Of a DNA stretch of 64,000 nt, positions 51,049-60,709 are shown piece by piece. Each line of letters opens with the position of its first letter. Position 1 is the stretch's first letter. Source of the DNA: DASQHW01 sp963837155 (GTDB lineage Bacteria > Actinomycetota > Acidimicrobiia > IMCC26256 > PALSA-610); assembly GCA_963837155.1 (NCBI GenBank), contig CAWIMB010000002.1, positions 62,001-126,000 of the forward strand, written 5' to 3'. The position numbers were made by a program, and so were the translations under genes. The notes under the pieces were generated by a model, which did not search any database, had not been told where the DNA came from, and worked only from the letters and a program-made list of their open reading frames with translations.

Positions 51049-51918
51049 ATGACCGCGGTGAAGCTCTGGTACGAGGGGGCCCGACCGAAGACGTTGGGTG
51101 CTGCGGTCTCGCCGGTGCTCGTGGGCACCGCCGCCGGGTCGCTCGCCGGCCCCACGAACTGGCCACGCGCCGGCGCCGCGCTCGTTGTTGCCGTCGCCCT
51201 GCAAGTCGGCGTCAACTACGCGAACGACTACTCCGACGGTGTTCGCGGTACCGACGCGAACCGGCGCGGGCCCGTTCGTCTGACCGCAACCGGTCTGGCG
51301 ACACCGACCGCGGTGCGCACCGCCGCGATGTGTTCCTTCGCGGTAGCGGCGCTCGTCGGGGGAGTGCTGTCGCTCGTCGTCAACCCCTGGCTGTTGCTGC
51401 TCGGTGTCGCGGCGATCGCCGCGGCAGTGACGTACACCGGCGGTCCGAAGCCGTACGGCTACATCGGGCTCGGCGAAGTGATGGTGCTCGTGTTCTTCGG
51501 CTTCGTCGCGACGGTGGGCAGCGCGTACGTCCAGCACGAGTCCGTGCCGGGCGCGACGTGGTTCGCCGCGCTTGCCGTCGGGCTCCCGGCGTGCGGCATC
51601 CTGCTCGCCAACAACATCCGTGACACCGAGACCGACCGCACGGCCGGCAAACGCACGATCGCTGTCCGCATCGGCGTCGCCCCAGCGCGGACGCTGTTCG
51701 CCGGCTGTCTCATCGGCGCGCTCGTCGCCGTCGCCGCGGTTGCAATCTTCGAGCCGTACGCGCTGCTCGCGCTGCTCGCGGCGCCACTCCTGATCGTGCC
51801 CATTCGCAATGTGCGGACGCGATCCGATCCACCGTCGTTGATCGCCGCGCTCGTCGGCACTGTTCGATTCCAGCTCGCGCTCGCGCTGCTCCTCGCGACC
51901 GGCCTGTGGGTGAGCTAA
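51049..51918 (+). CDS. menA: 1,4-Dihydroxy-2-naphthoate prenyltransferase
   Basis: MenA attaches the polyprenyl tail in the membrane to form demethylmenaquinone. The 289-residue UbiA-family protein has multiple membrane segments and both aspartate-rich sites: NYANDYSDGVRGTD and NNIRDTETDRTAGKRT. ATG 51049 was chosen; it follows the repeat element. It overlaps the convergent menH by 4 bp. Confidence 0.95.
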   Translation: MTAVKLWYEGARPKTLGAAVSPVLVGTAAGSLAGPTNWPRAGAALVVAVALQVGVNYANDYSDGVRGTDANRRGPVRLTATGLATPTAVRTAAMCSFAVAALVGGVLSLVVNPWLLLLGVAAIAAAVTYTGGPKPYGYIGLGEVMVLVFFGFVATVGSAYVQHESVPGATWFAALAVGLPACGILLANNIRDTETDRTAGKRTIAVRIGVAPARTLFAGCLIGALVAVAAVAIFEPYALLALLAAPLLIVPIRNVRTRSDPPSLIAALVGTVRFQLALALLLATGLWVS

Positions 51919-52613
51919 CCGTGCTCCGCCGCGAACGCCGCGATGAACCCGCCGAGCACCGCGGGCTGCTCGAGCGGAAGCGCGTGGCCACCCTCGAGGC
52001 GTACGTGTCCGACCGGGGCACCGATCCGCTCGAGCATTTGCAACGCGATCGTGTCGTACTTCTGGTCGAGCGTTCCCGTCACAAGCGCGACCGGCATCTC
52101 GAGCTCGGCCAACCGCGTCCACATCGGCTCCATCACGCCCGTGCCGAGCACGCGCAAGCAATGTGTGAGGTGCACGGGCGGCAGCAGCGAGCGTTCTGCG
52201 AGGCCCGGCGCGTCGGGCGGAACCGTTGCGAACATCGGCTGATCCAGCCAGCGTGCCAGAAAGGCCTCGACGCCGTCGCGTTCCACCGATCGCGCGAGCT
52301 CCTCGTCGGATGCCACGCGTGCGGCGCGTGCGTCATCGTCGGCGATACCGGGCGTCGCACTCACGAGCACCAGCCCGCGCACCATCTGCGGATAGTCGAG
52401 CGCGATCCGCAGGCAGAGCCGCCCGCCCATGGAATAGCCGACGTACACCCCCCGGCGCCCACGCGCGGCGATCACCTCGGCGGTCGCCTCGAACGAGTCG
52501 CGTACGGGAACGTCGAGCGCGACGACGTCGCAGCTCGCGTCGACGACCTCGCGGACACCGTTCCACGAGCTCGCGGTCTGGGTGAAGCCCGGCACCAACA
52601 CCACTCTCGGCAC
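51915..52613 (-). CDS. menH: Alpha/beta-hydrolase, probable SHCHC synthase
   Basis: The 232-residue alpha/beta hydrolase has the nucleophile elbow VGYSMGGRL and a C-terminal His in GGHALPLEQP. MenH removes pyruvate from the MenD product to give SHCHC. The placement next to menD supports this, but hydrolases of this fold are diverse, so the name is an inference. It starts at GTG 52613, 17 bp from the divergent menD. Confidence 0.8.
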   Translation of the reverse strand: MPRVVLVPGFTQTASSWNGVREVVDASCDVVALDVPVRDSFEATAEVIAARGRRGVYVGYSMGGRLCLRIALDYPQMVRGLVLVSATPGIADDDARAARVASDEELARSVERDGVEAFLARWLDQPMFATVPPDAPGLAERSLLPPVHLTHCLRVLGTGVMEPMWTRLAELEMPVALVTGTLDQKYDTIALQMLERIGAPVGHVRLEGGHALPLEQPAVLGGFIAAFAAEHG

Positions 52614-52630
52614 GAGAGCATTGTGGCGCG

Positions 52631-54405
52631 ATGACCGGGCGGGACGTCACCACCTCGTTCGTCGGGGCGCTCGTCGACGAATGGGCGCGATCGGGCGTCA
52701 CCCACGCGGTGGTGTCGCCCGGCTCCCGCAACACGCCGCTCGTCTTGGCCCTCGCGCGCGACGGTCGACTCCGCGTCGACGTCGTCCTCGACGAGCGGTC
52801 CGCCGCGTTCCGGGCGCTCGGCGTCGGCCTCGCGACCGGACGGCCGGCGGTCGTGTGCTGCACGTCAGGGACGGCGGCCGCGAATATGCATCCGGCAGTG
52901 ATCGAAGCGCATTACGCGCGGGTACCGATGCTCGTCTGCACCGCTGACCGGCCGCCCGAGCTGCGTGACTGGGGCGCGGGACAGACGATTGACCAGACCC
53001 GTCTGTTCGGCGGGGCAGTGCGGTGGTTCCACGATCCCGGACCTCCCGTCGACGGACCCGCGGTCGGCACACAGTGGCGCGCGCTCGCCGCCCCGCGGTC
53101 GCCGAGGCGCTTGGGTCGCCGCCGGGGCCGGTACATCTCAATCTGCCGTTCCGAGAACCACTCGTCCCCACGGGCGCGCCGCTCCTCGATACGCACGCGC
53201 GCATCGGCGACGAACCGTGGACACGGTCCGCGGGCGTGCGCGCCGAGGTGGAACCGCGTGACGTTGCAGACCTCGCCGAGCTCGTGCGCGCCCACCCGCG
53301 CGGTCTCGTCATTGCCGGTTGGGGCGCGCACTCCGACGCGGATGTAGTGAACGCGTTCGCGTCGGCCGCCGGATGGCCGGTGCTCGCCGACGCCGTCTCG
53401 CAGTTGCGCACAGGCCCGCACGCCGTGTCGACGTACGAAGCGTTGCTTCGCTCCGAACAGTTCTCGCACGCACACCGCCCGGAATTGGTGGTCCGCGTGG
53501 GCGCGCCGCTGACGAGCAAGATCGCAAACTCATGGCTCGATGCCGACGTCCCTCATGTGGTCGTCGATCCGCACCGGGCGTGGCTCGACCCTCAGCGCGC
53601 GACTGCGCGTCATGTCGCGGCCGACGCGGACGGATTCCTGGCGGCGCTCACGGGCGCGCTCGGGCCGCAACGAGAGCCGTCGCCGTGGCTCGCGAGTTGG
53701 TGCGCCGCCGAGCGCAGTGCGCGGGCGGCGATCGATCAGGTGCTCGACGATTGCGACGCGACGATCGACGGACAGATTGCGCGCGACCTTGCCGCGGCGA
53801 TTCCAGACGGCGGCACGCTCGTGGTGGCGTCGAGCTTGCCGGTGCGCGCGCTGGAGTGGTGCATGGCTCCGCGTACGGGCCTGCAGGTGGTCGCCAACCG
53901 AGGCGCGAACGGCATCGACGGTTTCGTGTCCACCGTCGCGGGCGTGGCATCGGCGAGATCCGACGCGACGCCGACCGTTGCGCTGAGCGGTGATCTGTGC
54001 TTCCTGCACGACACGAACGGGCTGTTGCACATGGACAAGAACGCAGCCACGACGTTTGTGGTGATCGACAACGACGGCGGCGGCATCTTCTCGTTCCTGC
54101 CGCAGCACGACCTCCCGGAGTTCGAGCCGTTGTTCGCGACGCCTTCCGGCGTCGACCTGGTCGCGGTCGCCCGCGCGCACAACGTCACAGCGGAGCGAAT
54201 CGACGGCCGACCGAAGTGGCACGAGCTCATCGCACCCGGAGGGCCCGACGTAGTGGTAATTCCAGTCGACCGGGAGGCGAGCGTCGAGCACCATCGCCGG
54301 ATGTGGGAGGCGGCCGCGACCCGCGATCACACGCTGAGCGCGCGTAGCATCGTCCGGTCGAGTCACGAATTGTGTGGAGACGAGCGCGAATGCGAGCGCG
54401 TGTAA
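52631..54405 (+). CDS. menD: SEPHCHC synthase (frameshifted)
   Basis: MenD is the TPP-dependent enzyme that joins isochorismate and 2-oxoglutarate. The N-terminal domain has VVSPGSRNTPLVLAL, the activating glutamate in VLDERSAAFRALG, and CTSGTAAANMHPAVIEA. The C-terminal domain has VALSGDLCFLHDTNGLL and DNDGGGIFSFLPQ. A base appears to be missing at about 53092, separating WRALAA from AVAEALGSPPGPVHLNLPFREP. Corrected length is about 591 residues. It is part of the men cluster with menH, menA and menF. Confidence 0.93.
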
Positions 54406-55829
54406 GAGCGGGCGATCTGCGAGACGAGTGGGGGCGCGTGGCGCGCTCGGAGCCACTCGGCAGACTGCTGGTGTACGGAGCGCTTGTGATCTCGACGCTC
54501 GCGAGCTCCATCCTGTTGATCACTGTCGAGTGGATCACGCCGACGGAGCGGGCGACGCTGATCGTCGTCGGGCTCACCGCGTGGATCCTGCTGATCGCGC
54601 TGGGCTGGGCACGCGGCACGCTGCCGCTGCGCCCAGTGCTCGTCGCCATCGTGATAACGCTGTTCTTGGCGGTCGCGACGCCCTCGCACCAGTCCAAGGA
54701 CGTGTTCTCCTACGCGATGTACGGACGCATCGTCACCGAGCACCACCACAACCCGTACAACACCTATCCGATGCATTTCGAAGGCGACCCGATGCGCCGC
54801 CATGTCAGCGCGCTGTGGCAACGCACGCCGGATATCTACGGTCCCGCGTTCACGGTCCTCATGGCGGGGGTCGCGCCCGTGATCGGTGAGTCGACGTTCC
54901 TGGCACGTTTCGTATACCAGCTCATCGCAGTGGCCGCGGTTGGCGCCTTGTTGTGGTTGTTGTGGAAGCGCACGCGGAGTCCAACCGCGCTGGCGTTCGT
55001 CGGGTTGCACCCGCTCGTTTCGGTGAGTGTGGTCAACGGTGGACATCCCGACGCGCTCATCGCGCTCGCGTTCATGATTGCGTTCCTCCTCGCGTTGGAA
55101 CGTCGGGTTGTCTTGTGCGGCCTCGCGCTCGCATTCGGCGTGGCGATCAACTTCAGCGTGATCGCGGCCGCCGCCGCGCTCGGTGTCTGGGCCGCGCGCC
55201 GATGGACCCGCCCGGAAGTCGTGAAGCTCGCGGCGATCACGCTCGGCGTCGGCGCGGTGCCGTATCTCTTCCTCTCCGGCTGGCTGGACAACGCCAAGGA
55301 GCACCAGCAGCTGATCAGCCGGTTGTCGATATGGAACCCACTGGCGAGCCTGCTCACCGACTCGGGTCCGTTCCCGTTCGTGTCGCTGTCGGCGCGTGAG
55401 CTTCGTTCGGTCATGCCCAACGGCACGACGTTGATGGCCGGCCTGTTGCTGGTCTTCGTCCTGATCCGGTTTACCGGCCGGCGCACCCCGGAGGTCGCGA
55501 TCGCGGCGGCACTTGCCGCGTTCCTGGTAACGAGTCCTTGGGTTATGCCCTGGTATGCGTTCGCGGCGTTCCCGTTCCTCGCCCTGCGCAGGCCGAACAT
55601 GTTGACGTGGGCAGTTGCGATCTACAGCGCGTTCATCCTGATGAGTGACCAGTTTCCGTCGCTCTCGCCCCAAGTCGTCGGCAGCCTCACGCATCACTTC
55701 TACCAAACCGCGGTTCCCGTGCTCGCGTGCATCGCGTGCGTCGCTGCGATCGTGTTGCGCCCGCGAGCCCGGGATGTTTCCGCCCCGGCCCAGGATGACG
55801 AACTCGCGCTCGCGAGCATGACTGCCTAG
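54390..55829 (+). CDS. GT-C membrane glycosyltransferase (polyprenol-mannose type)
   Basis: The 479-residue protein has about twelve membrane segments and the DxD-like/GT-C first loop KDVFSYAMYGRIVTEHHHNPY, resembling polyprenol-phosphate-mannose alpha-1,6-mannosyltransferases of Actinobacteria. NGGHPDALIALAF is a likely active-site loop. It overlaps the end of menD and probably shares its transcript, but its link to menaquinone is not obvious. A GTG at 54372 could also be the start. Its sugar acceptor is unknown. Confidence 0.78.
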   Translation: MRARVRAGDLRDEWGRVARSEPLGRLLVYGALVISTLASSILLITVEWITPTERATLIVVGLTAWILLIALGWARGTLPLRPVLVAIVITLFLAVATPSHQSKDVFSYAMYGRIVTEHHHNPYNTYPMHFEGDPMRRHVSALWQRTPDIYGPAFTVLMAGVAPVIGESTFLARFVYQLIAVAAVGALLWLLWKRTRSPTALAFVGLHPLVSVSVVNGGHPDALIALAFMIAFLLALERRVVLCGLALAFGVAINFSVIAAAAALGVWAARRWTRPEVVKLAAITLGVGAVPYLFLSGWLDNAKEHQQLISRLSIWNPLASLLTDSGPFPFVSLSARELRSVMPNGTTLMAGLLLVFVLIRFTGRRTPEVAIAAALAAFLVTSPWVMPWYAFAAFPFLALRRPNMLTWAVAIYSAFILMSDQFPSLSPQVVGSLTHHFYQTAVPVLACIACVAAIVLRPRARDVSAPAQDDELALASMTA

Positions 55830-55852
55830 TGCACCGGACGGGCCACGATTCG

Positions 55853-57031
55853 TTACGGGCGGATGAGCGCGCGCAGCATCGGTTCGAGCTTCTGCTGCGT
55901 CTCGTACCACTCTGCGTCCGGGTCCGATCCTGCGACGATGCCGGCACCAGCGTGCAGCAGCGCGGTCGCGCCGTCGAGCGCACCACATCGCAACGCGACG
56001 ACGAAGTCACCATCACCACGGGCGTCGACCCACCCGCACGGTCCCGCATAGTTCCCGCGGCCCGTCGTTTCGAGGCGCTGGATCGCGTCCAGCGCGATCG
56101 GGCGCGGTGTGCCCGCGACGGCCGGGGTGGGGTGGAGCACCGCAACGAGGTCGATCGCCGACGTACGAGAGTCGGCGCAACGGGCCGAGACCGACGTCGC
56201 GAGATGCGTCACGTCGGCCAGGACGAGCGGCGCGGGGCCTTCGGTTCGAACCGCGCCGCACGCACCCATGAGCCCTTGCACGACGGCGTCCACCGCAACC
56301 GCGTGCTCGTGCGCGTCCTTCTGGGAAGCGAGCAGCCGCCCGGCATCGGTCCCCGTGCCCGCAAGAGGTCGCGACAACACGTCGTCTCCGCGCTTGCGCA
56401 GGAGCAGCTCCGGGCTGGCACCCACGAAGCCACCTGCCGCGTACACCGTGCATCCGGGCTGTGTTCGCCGGAGCTCGGCGAGCACGGAACGCGCCTCGAA
56501 CGGCGGGTCGGCCTCGACGCGCACCGCACGCGCGAGCACGACCTTCTCCAGCTGATGCGTGTCGATGAGCTGCAGCGCGCGCTCGACGGCGTCGCGCCAC
56601 GCGTCGGCCGTGGTGCACGGTTCGATCGTGAAGCGCGACGGACGGGGTGACGCGACGCGCAAGGGCGGGGGCTCGTCGGCGCGCCCCACCGTCGTGCACC
56701 AGCCGCGCCCGTCTGCGTCGCGGGCGGTGATCAGCGACGGCACCGTGAGGCGGCCGGCGCCCGCGAACGGAAGCGCGCCAACGGCACGGGGGCCGGCCCA
56801 CGCGGGCGTATCGGCGTCGCGGTCGTGTACCAGCGCGCGGAGGAAGGCGGGCGCGTCGGCGGGCGCCACCGTTGCCGCGACGCCGGCGGTGACGAAGCCG
56901 GCGTCGTCGTCGAGCCACGCGAACCCTTCGCGCCCGAGCCGATCGAGCAGATCGAACGACTCGTCGCGCGGATCGAACGCGCGCGTCCGGGCAACGAGAT
57001 GGGACGAGGCGGGCAGCGTGACGTGGGTCAT
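55853..57031 (-). CDS. menF: Isochorismate synthase
   Basis: MenF converts chorismate to isochorismate, the entry step to menaquinone. The 392-residue protein belongs to the chorismate-using family: LEKVVLARAVRV, GASPELLLRKRGDDVLSRPLAGT (in pieces), LHPTPAVAGTPR, and GPCGWVDARGDGDFVVALR. It could in principle act for siderophore synthesis (EntC), but the men neighbours favour MenF. ATG 57031 overlaps the menG stop (ATGA), so the two are coupled. Confidence 0.93.
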   Translation of the reverse strand: MTHVTLPASSHLVARTRAFDPRDESFDLLDRLGREGFAWLDDDAGFVTAGVAATVAPADAPAFLRALVHDRDADTPAWAGPRAVGALPFAGAGRLTVPSLITARDADGRGWCTTVGRADEPPPLRVASPRPSRFTIEPCTTADAWRDAVERALQLIDTHQLEKVVLARAVRVEADPPFEARSVLAELRRTQPGCTVYAAGGFVGASPELLLRKRGDDVLSRPLAGTGTDAGRLLASQKDAHEHAVAVDAVVQGLMGACGAVRTEGPAPLVLADVTHLATSVSARCADSRTSAIDLVAVLHPTPAVAGTPRPIALDAIQRLETTGRGNYAGPCGWVDARGDGDFVVALRCGALDGATALLHAGAGIVAGSDPDAEWYETQQKLEPMLRALIRP

Positions 57032-57739
57032 GCGCGGGTTCCGGTGAAGAGCTGGGCCGCGCCGAATCCAAGGGTGCGGCGGCTCACCGCCACGATGCCG
57101 GCGTCGGAGAGCATGTCGCACAGCGCCACGACCGGCGGGAGATACGACGTCGAGGCGGGGAGATACCGGTAGGCGTCTCGGTCGGACACGAGCCCGCCGA
57201 CGAACGGCACGAGCCGACGGAACCACGCGCGGTGTATCGCACGCGCCGCCCCGCTCTCTGGTTCGGCGACGTCGAGGAGCGCCAGCCGCCCGCCGGGCCG
57301 CAGCACGCGCGCGCACTCCGCGAACGTGGGCGGCAATGCCGAGAAGTTGCGGAGCGCGAAGCCGCACGTCAACCCGTCGAACGCCTGCGCCGGGAACGGC
57401 AGGCGGAGCGCGTCGGCGCGAACGAGCGGCGCGGTGGTATGGGCCGCATGCAACATGCCGAGCGAGAAGTCGACGCCGACAGCATCCAACGCGCTCGCGT
57501 GCAACGTGCGACACAGATCGCCGGTGCCGCATGCGAGGTCGAGGACGCGCGCACCCAGCTGCAGTTCCAGCGTTTCGACGGCGACCCGGCGCCAGTGCAC
57601 GTCCATGCGGAAGGTGAGCAGCGCGGTTGAGGAGGTCGTAGCGCGGGGCAATGCGATCGAACATTGCTTCGACGACGCGCGGCTTGTCCTCGTCGGCGGG
57701 CAAGAACGTCGCGGCATCGGGCCGCGTCACGTCGGCCAT
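57028..57739 (-). CDS. menG: Demethylmenaquinone methyltransferase (frameshifted)
   Basis: MenG/UbiE adds the methyl group of menaquinone. Motifs: KPRVVEAMFDRIAPRYDLLNR at the N-terminus, RVLDLACGTGDLCRTL (motif I), and GFALRNFSALPPTF. An extra base at about 57622 separates the N-terminal segment from the rest (LLTFRMDVHWRR). Corrected length is about 236 residues. ATG 57739 overlaps the end of the MerR gene by 13 bp. Confidence 0.93.
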
Positions 57740-58503
57740 CCCGATTCAAGCCGGCGCGCGGCCTCGGCATTCACCGCCGCGAGCTCGGTTGCCTCGCCGA
57801 CGGATTCGAGGTGCTCCTGGGCGACCTCGAGCAAGACACGCCGGAAGTGGTGGGCGACGATGGCGGTCACTGCCGGCAGCAGGGTTCGGAACGCCTCGAC
57901 GAGCCGTTCCGCCTTCTCGTCGTCGGGAAGATCCGACGCGCGTAACGGCGTGCGCACGTACTGATCGAACAGTGCGACCGCGGCTTCGGCGATGTCGCGA
58001 GTCATGTCGTGGTGCTCGTGCGCGAGCGTCAAGAGGTCGGGGAGCGGCAGCCCCTGCTCGAGCAACCGCAGGCCCTGTTGCACGACCGCAACGTCGGCGC
58101 TCGTGTAGCGGGGTACGCCGTCGTGGATACGCGCGACGAGCAGGTGCTCACGCGCGACGGCTTCGAGGAGCGCGTCCGGCACACCCGAGCGTTCGGCAAG
58201 CTCGGCGAGCGTCAGGAACTCCTCCGGCGCCTCGGCGTCGGCGGCGGCAACCGCGGCCGCGAGCGGCACGTCGGTTTCGTCGAGTTGCCCGTCGAGCATC
58301 CGGCCGATCAGCGCCAGCGTGAGCCCGCGGCCGCGCAGCTCTCGGATGCGTTGCAGGCGTTCGAGGTGCTCGGCGCCGTACCAGCCGATCCGGCCCTCCC
58401 GCTCGGGCGGAGCCAGCAGTCGGCGCTTTTGGTAGAAGCGAATCGTGTCGACCGAAATCTCGGCCCGGCGGGCGAGGTCCTCGACGCGGAGGCGCTCTTC
58501 CAC
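57727..58503 (-). CDS. MerR-family transcriptional regulator
   Basis: The 258-residue protein has an N-terminal MerR winged helix (LRVEDLARRAEISVDTIRFYQKRRLLAPPERE and ERLQRIRELRGRGLTLALI) and a longer effector domain with helices in place of the usual short coiled coil. It precedes and overlaps menG and menF, and could regulate the men genes. I chose GTG 58503 because a longer frame would read through the 79-bp repeat element; the element-encoded residues look like shadow coding. Its ligand is unknown. Confidence 0.85.
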   Translation of the reverse strand: MEERLRVEDLARRAEISVDTIRFYQKRRLLAPPEREGRIGWYGAEHLERLQRIRELRGRGLTLALIGRMLDGQLDETDVPLAAAVAAADAEAPEEFLTLAELAERSGVPDALLEAVAREHLLVARIHDGVPRYTSADVAVVQQGLRLLEQGLPLPDLLTLAHEHHDMTRDIAEAAVALFDQYVRTPLRASDLPDDEKAERLVEAFRTLLPAVTAIVAHHFRRVLLEVAQEHLESVGEATELAAVNAEAARRLESGWPT

Positions 58504-58511
58504 CTTTCCGG

Positions 58512-58590
58512 GTCGCACTCGCTGCGGGCCGGGATACCCGGCCCGCGGGCGCTCGTCGCTCCCGCCAGTTCGCTCGCGACGCTCGCTCAC
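58512..58590. repeat. 79-bp repeat element, copy 2 (upstream of merR)
   Basis: The copy matches 50952-51030 at 71 of 79 positions, with the same hairpin GCGGGCCGGG-ATA-CCCGGCCCGC (58524-58546). Both copies stand directly before men-cluster genes, but in opposite orientation relative to transcription. Confidence 0.75.
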
Positions 58591-58628
58591 GGCCTGACGG
58601 CACGTTGGTTGGTAGCCGACCTCACGAG

Positions 58629-58662
58629 TCTGATTCTAGGAGTGTTTGCTCCCAGAATCAGA
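58629..58662. promoter_or_regulatory. Shared men operator, site 2 (upstream of merR-menG-menF)
   Basis: An inverted repeat with arms TCTGATTCT and AGAATCAGA (58629-58637 and 58654-58662), enclosing GGAG-N6-CTCC. It includes the 22-bp segment shared with 50051-50072. It is 8 bp downstream of the enoyl-CoA hydratase stop and 126 bp upstream of the merR start. It could also be a terminator, but there is no U tract and the sequence recurs at menE/menB, which points to an operator. Confidence 0.6.
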
Positions 58663-58670
58663 ACGCGCCG

Positions 58671-59438
58671 TCAGGTGCTGTGCCAGACCGGCTTGCGCTT
58701 CTCGGCGAAGGCCGTCGCGCCTTCGATGGCGTCGCCGCTCTCGAAGACCTGCATCATCAACTCGAGCGTCCGGGCCCAGCCGTCGGCCTCGCTGAGCTCG
58801 ACGGCCTCGCGTACCAGCTGCCGCGACATCCGTACGGCCATGGGGGAGTTCTCGCCGATCCGCTCGGCCAGCGCGATCGCCTCGTCCACCACCTGCGCGG
58901 CCGGCACGACGCGGTTGACCAGCCCGAGCTGCAGTGCCCGGTCGGCGTCGATCGGATCGCCGGTCATCGCGAGCTCGAGCGCGATCGCGAGGGGCACGCG
59001 CTTGGGGAGACGGATGAGCCCGCCGGCCGCCGCCATCAGCCCTCGTTTGACTTCGGGGATCCCGAACCGGGCGGTGTCAGCCGCGACGACCAGGTCGCAC
59101 GACAAGACGATCTCGAAGCCGCCGGCGAGCGCGGGTCCGTTGACGGCGGCGATGATCGGCTTCGGGAAGTCCCGGTTGACGATGCCGGCGAAGCCGCCCT
59201 TCCCGCGTGCGATGTCGTTCGCGCGGCCGGAGGCGACGACCTTCAAATCGGCGCCGGCCGAGAACACCTCGCCCTTGCCGGTGACCACGACCGCGCGCAG
59301 GCCCTCGTCGGCTTCGATCTCGTCGAGGACCGCGGCCATCGTGCGGCTGACTTCCGGGCTGATCGCGTTGCGCGCCTCGGGCCGGTTCAACGTCACGAGC
59401 GCGATGTGGTCGCGCCGTTCGAGCTCCACAAGCGTCAT
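58671..59438 (-). CDS. Enoyl-CoA hydratase/isomerase-family protein
   Basis: The 255-residue crotonase-fold protein has ARNAISPEV, the oxyanion-hole segment VFSAGADLKVVASG, and NGPALAGGFEIVLSCDLVVAAD with GIPEVKRGLMAAAGGLIRLPK, and glutamate in place of one usual catalytic position to be checked. It acts on acyl-CoA substrates, probably fatty-acid or branched acid breakdown. ATG 59438 overlaps the MFS stop (ATGA). Confidence 0.88.
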   Translation of the reverse strand: MTLVELERRDHIALVTLNRPEARNAISPEVSRTMAAVLDEIEADEGLRAVVVTGKGEVFSAGADLKVVASGRANDIARGKGGFAGIVNRDFPKPIIAAVNGPALAGGFEIVLSCDLVVAADTARFGIPEVKRGLMAAAGGLIRLPKRVPLAIALELAMTGDPIDADRALQLGLVNRVVPAAQVVDEAIALAERIGENSPMAVRMSRQLVREAVELSEADGWARTLELMMQVFESGDAIEGATAFAEKRKPVWHST

Positions 59439-60709
59439 GGCGCGGACCCTACCTCCACCGGCTCGTCGATCGCCTCGGTGATGCCGGGCCGAGTGACGCG
59501 CACGATGAGCAGCACGCCGGCCATCACCGCGGCGGCGCTGAACGTCGTTGCCCGCAAGCCGACGTGGTCGGCGATCTTGCCCTGGATCACGGCGCCGAGC
59601 GGATAGAGCGCGCCGAGGATCACCGTATAGAGGGAGAGGACCCGGCCTCGTATGTTCGCCGGCGCGCGCAGCTGCGCGATCGACGTGAACGTCGACAGCG
59701 CACCGAGGTACACCGCGCCGACGACGAGGATCGCGACGGCCGATGTCGCCAGATTCGGTGCCGACGCGTACGCGGCGAGTGGGAGCGGCATCGCACCCAT
59801 CATCGTGACCAGCACGCGCCGCGGACCGAAGCGCTGCATCAGGTCACCGAGCGAGAGCGCCATTGCGACCGCACCAATGCCTTGCGCGGTCACCAGTACG
59901 GACGTCCCGGCCTTGCCGCTGTCCAACACGTTCTCGGCCATCGCGGGCACGAGTGCGATGAACGGCGCCACCAGCAGGGTGTTCACACACATCGCGATCG
60001 CGGTGATGCGCAAACCCGGCTCGCGGCGTACGAACTGAAAGCCGTCGACGATCGACCGCCAGATCTTGCTGTCCCTGGCGTCGGGGCGTGGTGCCGGAAG
60101 GGTGAGCGTCAGCAGCACGCCGACAACGGCGAGAAAGCTGACGGCGTTCGCAGCCTCGGCCCACGCGTAACCGCCGATCGCGATCACCACACCGGCCAGC
60201 GCCGGTCCGACGACGCGCCCCAGGTTGTATTGCGCCGACGAGAGCGCGATGGCGCCCGGCAGGTCTTCAACGGGAACGAGGTCGGGAAGCAGGGCCGAGA
60301 ACGCGGGGAATCCGAGGGCGGCGCAGGTGCCGTTCCCCAAGGCGATCAGCGTGACGACCGGTGCGGATGGATCACCGACGGCGAACAGCACCGCGAGCAA
60401 TGCAGCAAGGGCCATCTGTATGAGCGACGTGATCGTCAGCAACGTCTTGCGTGGGAACCGGTCGGCGAGCGTGCCGCCGAGCGGCCCGAAGAACGCGATC
60501 GGCAAGAAGGCGGCCGCCGCGACCGCTCCTGTCCAGGCGGCCTGGTGGGTAAGTTCGGTGACGTAGATGCCGAGCGCGATCGACTCCATCCACGTGCCGA
60601 TGTTCGACACGAACGCGCCGAACCACAGGCGCGCGTAGGGACCATGCCGGAACGGCGCGAGGGCCTGGGTGCGACGCCGGGTTGCGGGCTCGGCTACTGG
60701 TTCGACCAC
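59435..60709 (-). CDS. MFS transporter (exporter-type, MFS_3)
   Basis: The 424-residue protein has about twelve membrane segments. The first loop with GGTLADRFPRKTLLTI is the MFS signature between helices 2 and 3. The sequence YARLWFGAFVSNIGTWMESIALGIYV fits the MFS_3 (enterobactin-exporter-like) group. The substrate is unknown. GTG 60709 overlaps the end of the upstream hydratase by 16 bp, so the three genes are one operon. Confidence 0.85.
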   Translation of the reverse strand: MVEPVAEPATRRRTQALAPFRHGPYARLWFGAFVSNIGTWMESIALGIYVTELTHQAAWTGAVAAAAFLPIAFFGPLGGTLADRFPRKTLLTITSLIQMALAALLAVLFAVGDPSAPVVTLIALGNGTCAALGFPAFSALLPDLVPVEDLPGAIALSSAQYNLGRVVGPALAGVVIAIGGYAWAEAANAVSFLAVVGVLLTLTLPAPRPDARDSKIWRSIVDGFQFVRREPGLRITAIAMCVNTLLVAPFIALVPAMAENVLDSGKAGTSVLVTAQGIGAVAMALSLGDLMQRFGPRRVLVTMMGAMPLPLAAYASAPNLATSAVAILVVGAVYLGALSTFTSIAQLRAPANIRGRVLSLYTVILGALYPLGAVIQGKIADHVGLRATTFSAAAVMAGVLLIVRVTRPGITEAIDEPVEVGSAP

